A stretch of 64,000 bases of DNA from Bacillota bacterium (GTDB lineage Bacteria > Bacillota > Clostridia > Christensenellales > Aristaeellaceae). Shown here piece by piece: positions 63,397 through 64,000 of the stretch. Below the pieces are notes generated by a model. It was given only the letters and a program-made list of their open reading frames with translations, was not told the DNA's origin and made no database searches. The stretch's first letter is position 1. Each line of letters opens with the position of its first letter. The stretch spans positions 22,964 to 86,963 of the forward strand of contig JAEYCB010000062.1 of the NCBI GenBank assembly GCA_023404345.1, in the 5' to 3' direction. The translations under genes and the position numbers were made by a program.

Positions 63397-63822
63397 ATGA
63401 CTGAAGAACAACGTGAGGCGGCCATTCGTCAATGGTTTGATATGTGGCTGCTGCGCAGAGACCTGGGCATTGCTGAGCTTTTTTCGCCGGACGCGCACTA
63501 CATCGAAAGCTGGGGCCCGGCGTATCAGGGCAGCCGTCAGATTACACATTGGTTTGAGGAGTGGAACACCCGCGGAAAAGTGGCGGAGTGGACCATCCTG
63601 CAATTTTTTCACAAGCAGGATGCTACGGCGGTGGAGTGGCGCTTTCGGGCAGAGATGAATGATGGGACGGTACAGGCGTTTGACGGCATTTCGCTGGTGC
63701 GCTGGAATGGCGAGGAAAAAATCTGCTTTTTGCAGGAATTTGGCTGTAATACCGCTAACTATAACCCGTATGAAAATGGCCCTGAGCCAAAATTCCGCAA
63801 CGAGCAGGCACTGTGGTTCTGA
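63397..63822 (+). CDS. NTF2/SnoaL-like protein
   Basis: 141 residues with the cone-shaped alpha+beta pattern: an N-terminal helix (AIRQWFDMWLLRRDLGIAELF), then SPDAHYIESWGPAYQG, and strands AVEWRFRAEMNDGT and LVRWNGEEKICFLQEF. It may bind or transform a small molecule, or simply be a ligand carrier. AAGGGGG lies before the ATG. Confidence 0.82.
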   Translation: MTEEQREAAIRQWFDMWLLRRDLGIAELFSPDAHYIESWGPAYQGSRQITHWFEEWNTRGKVAEWTILQFFHKQDATAVEWRFRAEMNDGTVQAFDGISLVRWNGEEKICFLQEFGCNTANYNPYENGPEPKFRNEQALWF

Positions 63823-63847
63823 TCCTGACGCGACATATGCGCGTGAA

Positions 63848-63921
63848 GAAGCGGCATGGTATATACCATGCCGCTTCAGCCAGTCAAAGAAGCCACTTTG
63901 CTTCGGCACAAAGTGGCTTCT
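63848..63921 (+). terminator. Double hairpin after the SnoaL-like gene
   Basis: A perfect 30-bp palindrome (63848-63877, centre GGTATATACC) is followed by a second hairpin with a 13-bp stem (63888-63900 with 63909-63921) and an 8-nt loop containing CTTCGG. Neither has a proper T-tract. They probably end transcription or stabilise RNA ends. Confidence 0.6.
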
Positions 63922-64000
63922 TGTAGTAGGTGAAGGTAGAAAAGCAGAAAAGCAGAAAAGGTCGCCACTTGTGGAGGGCGAGTTTCTTGAGATTCATCGC
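63922..64000. other. Right edge, no gene seen
   Basis: The last 79 bp contain a short A-rich run with three AGAAAAG(C/G) repeats and no recognisable gene or site. Confidence 0.6.

Overview
The window looks like a chromosomal piece of a GC-rich, spore-forming member of Bacillota, class Clostridia. Supporting signs are a YunB sporulation protein, a LonB/LonA pair, a PASTA-tailed division transpeptidase, a RemA regulator, a MurE with the DNPR signature of meso-diaminopimelate ligases, and many sigma-A-like promoters with AGGAGG ribosome sites. The order within Clostridia cannot be fixed from the sequence alone. I saw no tRNA, rRNA, CRISPR array, insertion sequence or prophage.

Region 1 (1-9413) is the right-hand part of a bacterial microcompartment (BMC) locus. 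It encodes the C-terminal part of an MtnA-family sugar-1-phosphate isomerase, a PduL-type phosphotransacylase, a PduP-type CoA-acylating aldehyde dehydrogenase, a PduS-type Fe-S flavoprotein, a PduT-type trimeric shell protein, two near-duplicate BMC-H shell proteins, a split DhaK/DhaL ketose kinase, a LacI regulator and four different BMC-P vertex proteins. My reading is a metabolosome in which an aldose-1-phosphate becomes a ketose-1-phosphate and is then cleaved. The resulting aldehyde would be oxidised to acyl-CoA and acyl-phosphate inside the shell. 5-deoxyribose-1-phosphate giving DHAP plus acetaldehyde is the leading candidate. The aldolase and any alcohol dehydrogenase would lie left of the window.

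Region 2 (9.4-32 kb) is mixed housekeeping and envelope material: an SH3/peptidoglycan-binding exported protein, a large unrecognised coiled-coil protein followed by a stand-alone FakA-like mini-protein, a class A PBP, YunB, a membrane protein with an acidic Tyr/Asp-rich tail, a phosphohexomutase, a GH18 glycosidase, Nudix, LysR and MATE genes, the SRP RNA, glyA, yraN, a ribokinase-like kinase, a decayed MFS transporter gene and a KdpDE-like two-component pair.

Region 3 (32-46.4 kb) holds a membrane pyrophosphatase, a surface protein with an LPXTG-like tail, a striking multi-hairpin repeat element, the yicC-remA-gmk-rpoZ-coaBC operon, lonB divergent from lon-engB, a CAP-domain protein with 14-residue Pro/Thr repeats, a zinc-ribbon protein and a metallophosphoesterase.

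Region 4 (46.6-60.4 kb) is the division and cell-wall (dcw) cluster: mraZ, ftsL-like, division PBP, murE, mraY, murD, ftsW, murA, ftsQ/divIB, ftsA, ftsZ. It lacks rsmH, murF and murG at their usual places. Region 5 (60.5-64 kb) is darA(yaaQ)-holB-ricT, a 2[4Fe-4S] ferredoxin and an NTF2/SnoaL-like protein.
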